Assembly: GCF_900112845.1 (NCBI RefSeq)
Contig: NZ_FONG01000003.1
Coordinates: 62,001-126,000, forward strand
Source of the DNA: Actinacidiphila alni
GTDB taxonomy: Bacteria; Actinomycetota; Actinomycetes; Streptomycetales; Streptomycetaceae
Length of the DNA: 64,000 nucleotides
Reading direction: 5' to 3'
Each line of letters begins with the position of its first letter. Position 1 is the first letter of the stretch. The notes below the pieces were generated by a model. That model saw only the letters and a program-made list of their open reading frames with translations, was not told the origin of the DNA and did no database searches. A program made the position numbers and the translations under genes. Positions 27,200 to 37,600 of this stretch are shown here, one piece after another.

Positions 27200-28336
27200 T
27201 CACGCGCCGGGGACGAGGGTGACCTTCTCGGGGGCCACCGACAGATGGACCTCGGTGCCGGGCTGGATCGACACCGTCGGGTTGGAACGGCAGTGGATCT
27301 CCTGCTTGCCGACGGCCACGATGTGGTCGACGACATCACCCATGAAGGCGCGGGTCACGACGGTCCCGGTCCACTCGGTCGGCACGTCGCCGCGCCGGGT
27401 GGTGGAGATGTCCACCGACTCCGGCCGGATCGACACCAGCACCGAGTCGCCGACCGCGGGCGGCGACTCCACCTGCCGGGCCACCAGCCGGCCCTGGGCG
27501 CAGTCGACCACCACCTCGTCGCCGGTCACCGACAGCACGGTCGCCTCGATGAAGTTGGCGGTGCCGATGAATTCGGCGACGAAGCGGCTGGCGGGCCTGG
27601 TGTAGATCTCGCGCGGTTTGCCGATCTGCTCGATCCGCCCCTTGTCCATCACCGCGATCCGGTTGGACATCACCAGCGCCTCGGACTGATCGTGCGTCAC
27701 ATAGATCGCGGTGAGGTTCAACTCCCTTTGCAGCCGCTTGAGTTCGAAGCGCATCGTCTCGCGCAGCTTGGCGTCCAGATTGGACAGCGGCTCGTCGAGC
27801 AGCATCAGCTCGGGCTGGGTCACCAGCGCGCGGGCCAGCGCCAGGCGCTGCTGCTGGCCGCCGGAGAGCTTGGTCGCGGGCCGGCGCGCGTACGAGCCCA
27901 GCTCGATCACGTCGAGCACCCGCTCGACGCGCTCCTCGATCTCCTTGCGGCCCGGCCGGCTGGCCCGCGGCATGACCTCCAGCGGGAAGGACACGTTCTT
28001 GAAGACCGACAGGTGCGGCCAGATCGCGTACGACTGGAACACCATGCCGAAACCACGGCTGTTGGCCTTGAGATTGATGCCCTTGCCCGCGTCGAATAGC
28101 ACCCGGCCGCCGAGCGTCACCCGGCCCTTCGTCGGGCGTTCCAGGCCCGCGATCGAGCGCAGCGTCGTGGTCTTCCCGCAGCCGGACGGGCCGAGCAGCG
28201 TGAACAGTTCGCCGTCGTGCACCTCGAAGTCGACTCCGTCCACGGCGAAGTGACGGGTGGTCCCTTCCGCGGCGCGGCGGGATCTGCGGCCAGGGGAATC
28301 TTCGTAACTCTTGGCGAGGGATTCGACGGTCAGCAT
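27200..28336 (-). CDS. ABC transporter ATPase, FbpC/PotA type
   Basis: 378 residues. Walker A GPSGCGKTT, Q-loop VFQSYAIWPHL, signature LSGGQQQR, Walker B LMLLDEPLSNLD, H-loop VTHDQSEAL, then a C-terminal TOBE domain (about residues 270-378). ATG 28336 is preferred with AGGAAAGG 9 bp upstream; a GTG at 28345 is possible. It powers the fused permease encoded just upstream in the operon. Confidence 0.93.
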   Translation of the reverse strand: MLTVESLAKSYEDSPGRRSRRAAEGTTRHFAVDGVDFEVHDGELFTLLGPSGCGKTTTLRSIAGLERPTKGRVTLGGRVLFDAGKGINLKANSRGFGMVFQSYAIWPHLSVFKNVSFPLEVMPRASRPGRKEIEERVERVLDVIELGSYARRPATKLSGGQQQRLALARALVTQPELMLLDEPLSNLDAKLRETMRFELKRLQRELNLTAIYVTHDQSEALVMSNRIAVMDKGRIEQIGKPREIYTRPASRFVAEFIGTANFIEATVLSVTGDEVVVDCAQGRLVARQVESPPAVGDSVLVSIRPESVDISTTRRGDVPTEWTGTVVTRAFMGDVVDHIVAVGKQEIHCRSNPTVSIQPGTEVHLSVAPEKVTLVPGA

Positions 28337-28397
28337 CCCCGACACCCTTTCCTCTCGTGCGTGCGGTTGCGCGCGGGTTGCGCGCGGTGGCGTACGG

Positions 28398-30191
28398 CTA
28401 GTTCGTGGAGTCGCCCTGGAGGCCGAAGCGCGCTCCCAGGCGGTAGGCGACGGAGACGAGCAGGACGAGGATCACGACCATGCAGACACCGAGCGCGGCG
28501 AGCGTGGTGAACTGCCCGTTCTCGAACTGCTCCCAGATCAGCACCGACAGCACCTCCTTGCCGGGGCTGTAGAGCAGGATCGTGCTGGACAGTTCGCGGA
28601 AGGACACCACGAGGATGTAGACCCACCCGGCCAGGAAGCCGCTGCTCATCAGCGGCAGTACCACCCGCCGGAAGGTCTGGAACCACGAGGCCCCGGACAC
28701 CGCCGCGGACTCCTCCAGCTCCGGCGAGATCTGCGCCATCGCCGCCGAGGAGTAGCGCATGCCGTACGGCAGATAGCGCGTGCAGTACGAGATCAGCAGG
28801 ATCAGCAGCGTCCCGTAGATCGGCAGTGAGCTGCGCAGATAGACGAAGGACAGCGCCAGGCCGAGCACCAGCCCGGGGATCACGATCGGGGTGAAGGCCA
28901 GCATGTCCAGCAGGCGCCGCCCCGGCGCCTTGGTGCGCAGCACGACCCAGGAGACGATCGCGGTGAGCAGCATGACCACCGTGGCCGCGCCGACGCCGAG
29001 GACCAGCGAGTTCTTGAGCGCGGTGAAGGCCAGCGGGGTGTGCAGCACCTCGCGGTAGTTGTTCAGCGACATCGTCTTGATCGCCTTGCGCGACGGCACC
29101 GCGTAGTACTTCAGCAGCGAGGCGTAGATGAGCACCGCGATCGGCAGCACCACGGTGAGCAGGAAGTAGCCGATCACCGCGGCGCCGGCCAGCGGCCTGG
29201 CCCGGCCCAGCTCCACCGGGCGCGGCCGGAACGCCTTGCCGGTGACCGTCTGGAAGTTGCGCGAGGAGCGTTGCAGCCAGGCCGACAGCAGCACACCGGC
29301 CGCCGCGATGGCCAGCAGACCGATGGCGTACGCGCCGGCCGCGCCGTAGTCGATCGGGTAGGCGCGCAGCACGAAGTAGATCCGGCTGGTGAAGACGTAG
29401 GTGCCGTTCTGCAGTCCGAGCAGGCCCGGCACCTCGAAGCTCTCCAGCGACTGGACGAACATCAGCAGCGCGCCCGAGATCATCGCGGGCCGCACCAGGG
29501 GAAGGGTGATCCGCCACAGGATCGTGCCGCGGCCCGCGCCCGACATCGCGGCCGACTCCTCCAGCGACGGGTCCATCGCACGGAAGGCCGCCACCATCAG
29601 CAGGAACGCCACCGGCGCCAGGTGCAGGCCCTGCACCCAGATCATGCCCCACACACTGAAGATGTTGATCGGCGACGCCCCGAACAGCGGCTTGAACACC
29701 AGGGTGTTGAGCAGCCCGATCGTCGGGTCGCCGAGGAAGATCCAGGAGGTGGCGTAGAGGATGCCGGGAATGATCAGCGGCACCAGCGACGCCGCGAAGA
29801 ACAGCCCCTTGAACGGGGTGTCGGTGCGCACCTGGACGTACGCCAGCGCGGTGCCGAGCAGCAGCGCGAGCGCGGCGGAACCGAAGGCGAACCAAAGCGA
29901 GTTGAGCATCATCGAGCCGGACTGCGAGTCGCCGCCGTAGGCCCGGCTGAAGGCGTCGAAGGAGAAGCCGCCGCCGCTGAGGAAGGTGTCGTGGAAGAGG
30001 TAGCCGAGCGGGACGAGCGCGAGATAGCCGACCACCACGACCGAGCCGCCGACCAGCAGGGTCTGGAAGGTCAGCAGCCGGCGCAGCAGCCGGACCGCGC
30101 GGCCGGGGGTGGCGGCGCCGTCTCCGGCCGGACCGTCGTCGGGCATCGGTTCGCCGCCGCGCGGCGCGGTGGGAGCGGGTGCGATCGCCAT
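28398..30191 (-). CDS. Fused ABC permease, FbpB type
   Basis: 597 residues with about twelve membrane spans and two EAA loops (EESAAMSGAGRGTILWRITL and EESAAVSGASWFQTFRRVVL), so one chain supplies both halves of the translocation pore. This fusion is typical of iron(III), phosphonate and aromatic-acid-type importers. It begins 7 bp after the binding-protein stop. No iron-box is seen upstream, arguing against ordinary iron uptake. Confidence 0.92.
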   Translation of the reverse strand: MAIAPAPTAPRGGEPMPDDGPAGDGAATPGRAVRLLRRLLTFQTLLVGGSVVVVGYLALVPLGYLFHDTFLSGGGFSFDAFSRAYGGDSQSGSMMLNSLWFAFGSAALALLLGTALAYVQVRTDTPFKGLFFAASLVPLIIPGILYATSWIFLGDPTIGLLNTLVFKPLFGASPINIFSVWGMIWVQGLHLAPVAFLLMVAAFRAMDPSLEESAAMSGAGRGTILWRITLPLVRPAMISGALLMFVQSLESFEVPGLLGLQNGTYVFTSRIYFVLRAYPIDYGAAGAYAIGLLAIAAAGVLLSAWLQRSSRNFQTVTGKAFRPRPVELGRARPLAGAAVIGYFLLTVVLPIAVLIYASLLKYYAVPSRKAIKTMSLNNYREVLHTPLAFTALKNSLVLGVGAATVVMLLTAIVSWVVLRTKAPGRRLLDMLAFTPIVIPGLVLGLALSFVYLRSSLPIYGTLLILLISYCTRYLPYGMRYSSAAMAQISPELEESAAVSGASWFQTFRRVVLPLMSSGFLAGWVYILVVSFRELSSTILLYSPGKEVLSVLIWEQFENGQFTTLAALGVCMVVILVLLVSVAYRLGARFGLQGDSTN

Positions 30192-30198
30192 CGACGCC

Positions 30199-31308
30199 TC
30201 ACTTCCCCGCCGACGCGCCGCGCAGCAACTGGTCGTACTTCTTGTCCCAGTCGGCGCCCTCCTTGGTCAGCCCCGTGACGTCGAACGGGACGAGCGTGGT
30301 GCCCTTCAGGCTCTGGTCGCCGGGGATCTTCGTGGACGGCGTGAGACCGAGGTCCACCAGCTCCTGCTGACCATCCGTCAACAGCCAGTCGTAGAAGAGC
30401 CAGGCGGCGGCCGGGTGCTTGGCGTCCTTGATCATGCCGACCCCGTTGGGCCGCGCGAAGGCCGGGATCTTCGAGACGCCGTCGGCCGGCAGGTGCGTGA
30501 CCGGCGCGCCCTTCTTCTCGGCGCGGTCGGTGATGTACGTGTAGTTCATCGCCTCGATCGGGCTCTGCCCCGCGCTGAGGAACTGCATCATCGTGGTGTG
30601 TCCCTTGGACACCTTGGAATTGCCGATGATGGCCTTCCACAGGGCGTCCACCTGGGCCTGTGTCTTGCCGTGGTCCAGCCAGTACTTGGTGAGGTTCTCG
30701 TACCAGTCGCTGTCGCTGATCTCGACGGTCAGCTTGCCCTTGTACTTGGGGGAGGCCAGGTCCTCCCAACTGTGCGGCTCGTCCGCGGGCTTGATCAGAT
30801 TGGTGTTCCAGGCCGGCTGGAAGACGTTGAAGCGGCTGGCCGTCCAGTGGGTGAACCTGCCGCTAGGATCGACCTTGTCCAGACCGGAGCCGGCGTAGTC
30901 GGCGAGGAATCCGTTCTGCGCCATGGCCGCCATCTCGACGAAGTCGGTCTCCACCGCGTCGCCGCCGGGCCGGCCCGCCTGCTCCTCCTGGGAGGTCCGC
31001 TGAAGGACCGTCTCGGAGTTGGCGCGGAAGACGCTGACGTGGATGTCGAACTTCTTCTCGAACGCCTTGGCCACCGGGGTCGCCACGTCCGCGGTCATGG
31101 AGGTGTACAGCGACAGCGTGTTGCCCTCCTTCTTGGCCAACTCCTGCGCCTTGGCGCGCTGCTGGGCCTTGGGCAGCGCGCTGATCTGCGAGTAGGCGGA
31201 ATTCGCGGTACCGGACGAGGCGCCGGGCGAGCTGCCGCCGCAAGCGGTGACGAGGGCCGCGGCCACCAGGGCGGACACGGCGAGCGCCGCGTTACGGGTG
31301 GTTCTCAT
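30199..31308 (-). CDS. ABC substrate-binding lipoprotein, Fe3+/acid type (copy 2)
   Basis: 369 residues with lipobox VTAC and a family-1 iron-type fold (LSLYTSMTADVATPVAKAFE, FRANSETVLQR, PNGVGMIKDAKHPAAAWLFY). Paralogous to the gene at 31452: shared blocks are FRANSETVLQR, KVSKGHT/KVTKGHT and PNGVG(M/L). AGGAG precedes the ATG. It lies directly before the permease and is probably its main partner. Tyr residues that bind Fe3+ in FbpA are not obvious, so an organic acid ligand is plausible. Confidence 0.88.
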   Translation of the reverse strand: MRTTRNAALAVSALVAAALVTACGGSSPGASSGTANSAYSQISALPKAQQRAKAQELAKKEGNTLSLYTSMTADVATPVAKAFEKKFDIHVSVFRANSETVLQRTSQEEQAGRPGGDAVETDFVEMAAMAQNGFLADYAGSGLDKVDPSGRFTHWTASRFNVFQPAWNTNLIKPADEPHSWEDLASPKYKGKLTVEISDSDWYENLTKYWLDHGKTQAQVDALWKAIIGNSKVSKGHTTMMQFLSAGQSPIEAMNYTYITDRAEKKGAPVTHLPADGVSKIPAFARPNGVGMIKDAKHPAAAWLFYDWLLTDGQQELVDLGLTPSTKIPGDQSLKGTTLVPFDVTGLTKEGADWDKKYDQLLRGASAGK

Positions 31309-31344
31309 GAGGGTGCGCTCCTGGGGAGACTGTGGTGAGGTGTC

Positions 31345-31422
31345 GGGACCGGCCGGAGGGGCCGGCCGGTGGGATCAGCTGGTGGGACCGGCCGGAAGGA
31401 TCGGATGGTGGGACCGGCCGGA
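31345..31422. repeat. Three 13-bp repeats between binding-protein genes
   Basis: GGGACCGGCCGGA at 31345-31357, 31384-31396 and 31410-31422. Each contains the palindrome CCGGCCGG. May form mRNA structure between the two genes. Confidence 0.7.
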
Positions 31423-31451
31423 GGCTGGCCGCGGGGATCGGCCGGGGAGGA

Positions 31452-32555
31452 TCAGCCGGTCTTGGCGACGCCGCGCAGAAGGGCGTCGTAGGCGGCGTTC
31501 CACTTGGCGCTGTCGGTCTCGGCGGATTCGGGGACGTTGTAGGTGGTGGTGCCGGCCGGGATCGGATCGGTGTAGCCCTTGACGGTGGTGGCCGCCGGGA
31601 TCCGCAGGGACTTCGCGATCGCCTGCTGGCCCGCGCTGAGCACCCAGTCGGTCCACAGCAGGGCCGCGGCCGGGTGCCGGGCGTGCGCCATCAGGCCGAC
31701 GCCGTTGGGGCGCAGGATCACCGGCTGCACGGTGGGCCGCCACGCCACCGGCGCGCCCTTCTTGGCCGCCTTGTCGATCGTGTGGCTGTAGACCGACAGG
31801 GCCACGCCGAACTGCCCCGCGCTGAGGAGTTCGCCCTGGACGGTGTGGCCCTTGGTGACCTTGCTGTTGGCGACGATCTTCTTGAAGAGCGCGTCCACGT
31901 CGGCGGCGCTCATGTGCTGATTGTCCGTCAGATAGGTGTGCATGGAGGCGTACCAGTCCCAGTCGCCGACCTCCAGCGACAGCTTGCCCTTCCACTTGGG
32001 ATCGGCGAGGTCGGCGAAGGTCTTCGGCGGCTGCCCCTGCGGGATGACGTCGGTGTTCCAGCCGACGACGAAGGCGTTGAAGCGTTCCGCGGTCCAGCCG
32101 CCGAAGGTGGTCGCCGACGGCCGCAGTCCCGCCTTGGACGGGCCGTCGTAGGGGGTGAGCACATGCTGCTTGTCCATCGACCGCAGTTCGGAGTCATTGG
32201 TGTCCACGACGTCGTTCTGCGGTTTGCCGGCCTGGTCCTCCTGGAGCACGCGCTGCAGCACGGTCTCGGAGTTGGCCCGGAAGGCGTTGACCTTGACGCC
32301 CGGATACGCCTTCTTGAAGCCGTCGACCAGGTCCTGGATGTCGGTGTTGGAGGTGTAGAGGTCGAGCACGCCGCCCTCGCTCTTGGCGTCGGCGAGCAGC
32401 TTCTGGGTGCGCTGCGCACCGGTCAGCGAGGCGTAGGGGGCGTACGGATCGGAGGCCGCCTTGCCGGAGCCGCCGCTCGAGGCGGGCGAGGAACCGCAGC
32501 CCACGAGGACGAGACCCGCGGCGAGGAGGCCGGCGGTGAGGGCACCTGGACGCAT
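31452..32555 (-). CDS. ABC substrate-binding lipoprotein, Fe3+/acid type (copy 1)
   Basis: 367 residues, lipobox LVGC, same fold and conserved blocks as the next gene (FRANSETVLQRVLQEDQAGK, PNGVGLMAHARHPAAALLW). ATG 32555 has CAGGAG upstream. First gene of the reverse operon. Two divergent binding proteins for one permease suggest two ligands or two affinities. Confidence 0.88.
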   Translation of the reverse strand: MRPGALTAGLLAAGLVLVGCGSSPASSGGSGKAASDPYAPYASLTGAQRTQKLLADAKSEGGVLDLYTSNTDIQDLVDGFKKAYPGVKVNAFRANSETVLQRVLQEDQAGKPQNDVVDTNDSELRSMDKQHVLTPYDGPSKAGLRPSATTFGGWTAERFNAFVVGWNTDVIPQGQPPKTFADLADPKWKGKLSLEVGDWDWYASMHTYLTDNQHMSAADVDALFKKIVANSKVTKGHTVQGELLSAGQFGVALSVYSHTIDKAAKKGAPVAWRPTVQPVILRPNGVGLMAHARHPAAALLWTDWVLSAGQQAIAKSLRIPAATTVKGYTDPIPAGTTTYNVPESAETDSAKWNAAYDALLRGVAKTG

Positions 32556-32877
32556 CGCACACTCCTGAAGCGAGAGCCGGACAGGATCCTCAAGAGGCGG
32601 ACGGCATCGGAGCGGTGGCTGTCCCGTCGGGGTGTCATCGTCCGGTGGCCGCGTTGAAGGTGACTGCATGAAACACGACCATCGGTCTTATGGTCTAACC
32701 ATGGAACAGGAGTGTTACCGCATCGTTACCCATGGGCGAATCGATGCCGTATCACCCGATTCGTCGGGGAATCGCAAGCGGACGGTGGAACGGTCTCCGG
32801 TAATCCTGTGCGAAGCATTGCGCCATGGGTCGAATGGACCTACCTTTTCGCACCACCCGCTCACCGTGAGGACCCCG
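32556..32877. other. Divergent intergenic region
   Basis: 322 bp between the ABC operon and the TctC gene. It contains the GntR-type operator; no gene is supported, and AT content is locally higher than in the flanks. Confidence 0.6.
32677..32702. promoter_or_regulatory. GntR/FadR-type operator
   Basis: ATGGTCTAACCAT (32690-32702) is a perfect inverted repeat of the TGGT-N3-ACCA form bound by FadR-subfamily GntR regulators. It overlaps a second inverted repeat, GACCAT (32677-32682) with ATGGTC (32690-32695). It sits between divergent genes; no regulator gene is nearby. Confidence 0.6.
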
Positions 32878-33984
32878 ATGACGCTGTCCCACTCCACGGA
32901 TCGACCACGGAACACCCCGCGCACCAGACCATCGCGGCGCCCGTACCGGACCCGGCGCGTCCTGGCCGGCGCGTCCGCGCTCACCCTGTTACTCACCGCC
33001 GTCGGTGCCTGCGGCCACAAGGACGCCGGCGCCGCCGAGGCCGCCGACAGCGCGCGCTCCTTCTACAACGGCAAGATCCTCCAGGTGATCGTGCCGTACG
33101 GACCCGGCGGCGGATACGACCAGTGGGCCCGCGCCCTCGCGCCGTACCTGCAGAAGTACCTCGGCGTCGCCACCGTGCACGTCGACAACAAGCTGGGCAG
33201 CGGCGGACTGCTGGGCACCAGTGAGATCTACGACGCGGAGCCCGACGGCCTGACCATCGGCGACACCAACGCCGGCGGCGACGTCTTCAACCAGATCGAC
33301 GACACCCTCGGCCTGCACCTGGACATGTCCAAGGTCAACTGGATCGGCCGCCCGGACGGCGACCCGCATCTGATCGTCACGCACGCCGACGGCCCCTATC
33401 CGACCTTCGCGAAACTCGTCGACGGCGGCCACCGGATCACCGCGCTCGCGACCGGCAAGGGCAGCGCCGACTACAACGCGACCGTGATCGTCTTCAACGC
33501 CTTCAAGGTGCCGTTCAGGATGAGCGCCGCCTTCACCGGCAGCAGCGACGAGAAGGAGGCATTCGTCGGCGGCAAGGGCGCCACGGCGTCACTGTCCGCC
33601 TCCGACGCCCTGGAGATCACGGACAAGGCCAACAGCGTGCTGCTCATGTCGGAGACACCCTTCGACGAACTGCCGCACGTGCCGACCGTCATCCAGGAGG
33701 CCGAGAAGCGCGGCGTCGACAGCGGCACGCTCCGGGCGCTGCACGCGCTCAGCGACGTCATGGACCTCGGCCACGCCTTCTTCGCCCCGCCCGGTGTGCC
33801 GCCCGCCCGGCTCGCCGTCCTGCGCGACGCCTTCCGGCAAGCGGTCCGCGACCCCGGATTCGCCGCCGCGGTCAAGAAGGCCGGCCTCTTCCTCGAACCG
33901 GAGTCGGACGCCTTCCTGACCAGGACCGTCGACACCGCCCTCGGCCAGCGCGCCCTGTTCGAGGAACTGCTCCGCACCGGCTGA
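32878..33984 (+). CDS. TctC/Bug-family tricarboxylate-type binding lipoprotein
   Basis: 368 residues. Signal peptide with lipobox VGAC; then the Bug fold (IVPYGPGGGYDQWAR, GLLGTSEIYDAEPDGLTIG, PHVPTVIQEAEKRG, FFAPPGVPPARL). Family members bind carboxylic acids including aromatic ones. The usual TctA/TctB membrane genes are absent here. ATG 32878 has GTGAGGA upstream. A rare TTA codon (32989-32991) lies in the signal peptide, so expression may depend on bldA tRNA. Divergent from the acid-type ABC operon and probably co-regulated. Confidence 0.85.
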   Translation: MTLSHSTDRPRNTPRTRPSRRPYRTRRVLAGASALTLLLTAVGACGHKDAGAAEAADSARSFYNGKILQVIVPYGPGGGYDQWARALAPYLQKYLGVATVHVDNKLGSGGLLGTSEIYDAEPDGLTIGDTNAGGDVFNQIDDTLGLHLDMSKVNWIGRPDGDPHLIVTHADGPYPTFAKLVDGGHRITALATGKGSADYNATVIVFNAFKVPFRMSAAFTGSSDEKEAFVGGKGATASLSASDALEITDKANSVLLMSETPFDELPHVPTVIQEAEKRGVDSGTLRALHALSDVMDLGHAFFAPPGVPPARLAVLRDAFRQAVRDPGFAAAVKKAGLFLEPESDAFLTRTVDTALGQRALFEELLRTG

Positions 33985-34130
33985 CGCATGCCTGACGCAC
34001 CGTCACCAGCCGTCCGTGGTACGGCGGAACGCCGCCATACGCCTGCGCCGCCCGACCCCCTGCGGATAGCCTCCGAAGGAGTCACGCACCATCGACGCAC
34101 CGTAAACCCATACGGACGGGGGCAGTTCAC

Positions 34131-34574
34131 GTGTCGAGCTACAAGGACACGAAATACCGTGCGATCTCGGCGTTCCAGCGCACCCTGGAGAATCCGCTCT
34201 TCCGCCGGGTTCCGTTCCAGACACTGGTGGAGACCACGGGGCGCAAAACAGGGCTGCGGCGCAGCACCCCGGTGGCAGGGCGGCGCGAGGGACGCGTGTT
34301 CTGGTTCGTCGCCGCGCACGGCCCCCGGGCGCAGTACGTGCGCAACATCGAGGCCGATCCCCGGGTGCGGGTGCGGTTCCACGGCCGCTGGTACACCGGC
34401 ACCGCCCAGTTGCGGCCCGAGGACGACACGACGCGGCGGCTGCGGACGATGCCGCGCCTGAACACCGCGCTGCTCCTGCTGCTCGGTACTGACGCGATGA
34501 CGATCCGCGTCGACCTCACCTCGCGCGAGGACCGGAAGTGGTCGCTCGCCGCGGTGGGCGGCGGCAGCAAGTAG
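34131..34574 (+). CDS. Deazaflavin (F420)-dependent nitroreductase-family protein
   Basis: 147 residues, split beta-barrel of the Ddn/DUF385 family: TTGRKTGLRRSTPV near residues 35-48 is the phosphate/F420-binding signature, followed by YVRNIEADPRVRVRFHGRWY. Such proteins reduce substrates with F420H2. GTG start with a G-rich RBS. Stands alone, ending at a strong terminator. Confidence 0.82.
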   Translation: MSSYKDTKYRAISAFQRTLENPLFRRVPFQTLVETTGRKTGLRRSTPVAGRREGRVFWFVAAHGPRAQYVRNIEADPRVRVRFHGRWYTGTAQLRPEDDTTRRLRTMPRLNTALLLLLGTDAMTIRVDLTSREDRKWSLAAVGGGSK

Positions 34575-34582
34575 CGGCAAAC

Positions 34583-34628
34583 GCCGGGGCCTTCGGCCGG
34601 ATCGGACGATCCGGCCGAAGGCCCCGGC
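34583..34628. terminator. Perfect 21-bp hairpin, bidirectional terminator
   Basis: 34583-34603 pairs perfectly with 34608-34628 around loop GGAC. Lies between the convergent oxidoreductase and protease genes. Confidence 0.9.
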
Positions 34629-34673
34629 GCACGAGCGGCCCTGCTTCTTAGGGCACCGCCCGGTCGGGGCGCC

Positions 34674-37600
34674 TCAGCGGCGCAGCGACAGCCGGTGCAC
34701 ACCGCCTTGCGTCGTGCCCACGTACAGCGCGCTGCCGTCGGCCGGCGCGGCCAGCGACAGCACATCGGTGTTCCGCAGCCCGCCCGAGACGCTGTGCCAG
34801 GTGCGGCCCCCGTCGGTGGAGCGGAGCACGCCCCGCGCGCCGTACGGGACTTCGCCCGGTACCCAGCGGCTCGTGGTGCCCGCGTACCAGTCGCGGCCGA
34901 CCTTCAGCAGGTCCGAGACCTGGATCCGCAGGTCCCCCGAGTCCGCGTCGTGGAAGGTCCGGCCGCCGTCGGAGCTGTAGCGCAGCGACGTACCGCCGAC
35001 GATCAGCGTCGAGCCGGTGAAGGACAGCGCCGAGACCTCGCCGCCCGCCGCCTTGGTGAGCGTCGCCCCGAAGTCGTCGGAGTAGTAGACGCCGTTGTAG
35101 CCGCCGAGCCAGATCCGGCCCGGCCTGTTCGGGTCGGCCGCGCAGGCGCGGAAGACGTCGTCCTTGCGCAGCCCCTTCCAGTGCCCGCCGCCGTCGGTGG
35201 TGGTGTAGAGACCCACCGCGTCCAGCCGCTGGTAGCCGACCGCCACCTTGTCCGGGTCGTCCTTGTCGATCAGCAGCGAGGTCGCGGTGCCGTCGAGGGT
35301 GCCCCGCGACTCCCACGTCCGGCCGCCGTCCACGGACTTCTGCAGGTCCAGGCCGAAGAGGTTCTCGAAGACCCGCCACACGATCCGCGGGTCCTTGGCG
35401 TACGTCCGCAGGAAGGAGATGCGGGTGCCGGTCGTGCCCTCGTTCTCCGCCGCGCCCCACTCCGGGCTCGTGGCCGGCAGCCGTGTGGAGTACATCCCCA
35501 CCGAGGTGCCCGCCATCAGCCGGTCGCCGGAGACCGCGAGCGACGGCACGCTCTCGCCCTGCACACCGATCCGCCGGTAGCCGCCGTCCCCGGTGGACCG
35601 GTAGACGCCCGAGGCACCCGCGCTGACGGTGTACGAACCGTCCGCCCAGCGGTCGTAGTCGAAGACGACCGACGTGGCGTTGGGCTGCGTCACCGGGGTC
35701 CAGGTCGCGCCGCCGTCCCTGCTGATCCGCGCGCCGGACGACAGCCCGTCGTAGTAGATGTCGCCCTGCGCGACCTTCACCAGGCCGCCGCCGCTGCCGT
35801 ACGGCGCGGCCCATGTGCGGCCGCCGTCCTTGCTGACGATGACGCCGCCGCCCTTGCCGAGCAGTTGCACCGCGACCAGCTGGTCCTCGGCGGAGAAGCC
35901 GGCGATCACCTGCGAACGGTCGCCGGGCAGCGTGAAGACCGGCTGCGCGGGCCGCGGATGCGCGCCCGACATGCCGCGCACCGCCCAGACCGACTGTCCG
36001 GCCCACACATAGAGGTCGTCGCCGCCGAAGGCCACGGACAGGATGTCGCCCTGGATTCCGAGGTCCTCGGCGGTCCAGGTGGCACCCGCGTCCCTGCTCA
36101 CGTACAGACCGTCCTCGGTCTGCGCGACCAGCACCTTGGTGTCCTTGTCCGCGACGAGGCCGCGGTAACCGGTGTCCGGGGCGTTCAGCCGCTGCCACGT
36201 ACGGCCGTTGTCGTCGGTGCGCATGATGCCGCCGGCGTTCACCGACCAGGAGGCGGCGGACAGCGCCGACCACCAGCGCTTCGGGTCGTGCGCGTCGATC
36301 ACGACACTCGGTGTGTCGGTCGCGGCGCCCGCGAAGGGCGTGCGGGTGATCTGCGACCAGTCGCGTCCGCTGTTCGTGGTCAGCCAGGCGCCGGTGTCGC
36401 CGCCCTGCGTCATGACGGCCTCGCCGGGCGCGCTCGGCGCCAGGGTCACAGGACCCGAGGCGCTGTTCGGGCCGACCGGCTTCCAGTCGGCGCCGCGCGA
36501 GTCCGCCGGGGTGACCTCGTAACCGCCCGTGCCGTACTGCCGCGCTCCGGTCGTCGCGGTGCCGCGCGCGGTCAGCCGGTAGACACCGGACGCCGTGCCG
36601 GTGAGCGCCGCGGTGAAGTAGTGCGGGTCGGCGGTGGGGCGGGTGGTCACGGTGTACGTCCGGCCCGCGGGCGGGTCGACGGTGAGCAGCGGCGGCGTCG
36701 CGAGCGGGGCGCCGCTGTAGACGTACGCGGTCGACGCGCCGTCGGACGGGTCGGGCGTGGCGTCCACGTGGAGCGGGATCGCCTCCAGCAGATACGGAAC
36801 GGCCAGCGGGTGGCCCGTGGCCGGGGTGACGGTGATCGCGCCGCTGAAGTGCGTGGTGGCCTCCGGGCGCCGGTCGCTCACCGTCAGCCGGACGGTCGCG
36901 GTGCCGCCTGCGGGAATCCTGACCCGGCCCGGGGAGACCCGGGCGCCTGGCCCGTCCACGGTGACCCGGCCGGTCACCGTGCGCGGGCCGTCATTGTGCA
37001 GGGTGACCGTCCGGCTCGCGCCGATCCGGGACGAGCCCATGTCGGCCAGGCCCAGCGAGACGCTGGTGGGGGAGGCGGTCAGGGTCTGCGCCGCCGCGGC
37101 GGGGACGTCAAGCCGCCCCGCGCCCTGCGCGATCCGGTCGACCCCCGGCAGCTGCTTCGCCGAACCGATCAGATCGGCGCTGATCGCCGCCGCCGACCGG
37201 TCCGGGTGCAACTGCCGCAGCAGCGCGGCGGAACCCGCGACCAGTGGCGAGGCCATCGAGGTGCCCGACATCTTCCAGACGCCGGAGGGCACCATCGCGG
37301 TGGGCACGGTGGAGCGGATGTCGACACCCGGTGCGACGATGTCCGGCTTGAGGTCGAAGTCCGCGTCGGGGCCGCGCGAGGAGAAGGAGGCGATCTGGTC
37401 GGAGGAATCGCGGCCGGAGAGCGTCAGCTTCCGGTCGGTGCCGGCCAGCGCGGCCAGGTCCTGGCCCTGGAAGCGGTCCACGCCCAGGACGACCAGGCGG
37501 TCCATCCACGGGTAGTCGTCGCCGGTCTCCGAGATCGTCATGCCGCTGCTCGCGCCGACCCTGACCTCGCCCTGTCCGATCGCACGGGTCGTCAGGTCCG

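Noticed and set aside
28398-32555. Iron(III) uptake operon
   Set aside because: Transporter type fits, but there is no iron box, and bicupin, aldolase and TctC neighbours point to an organic acid.
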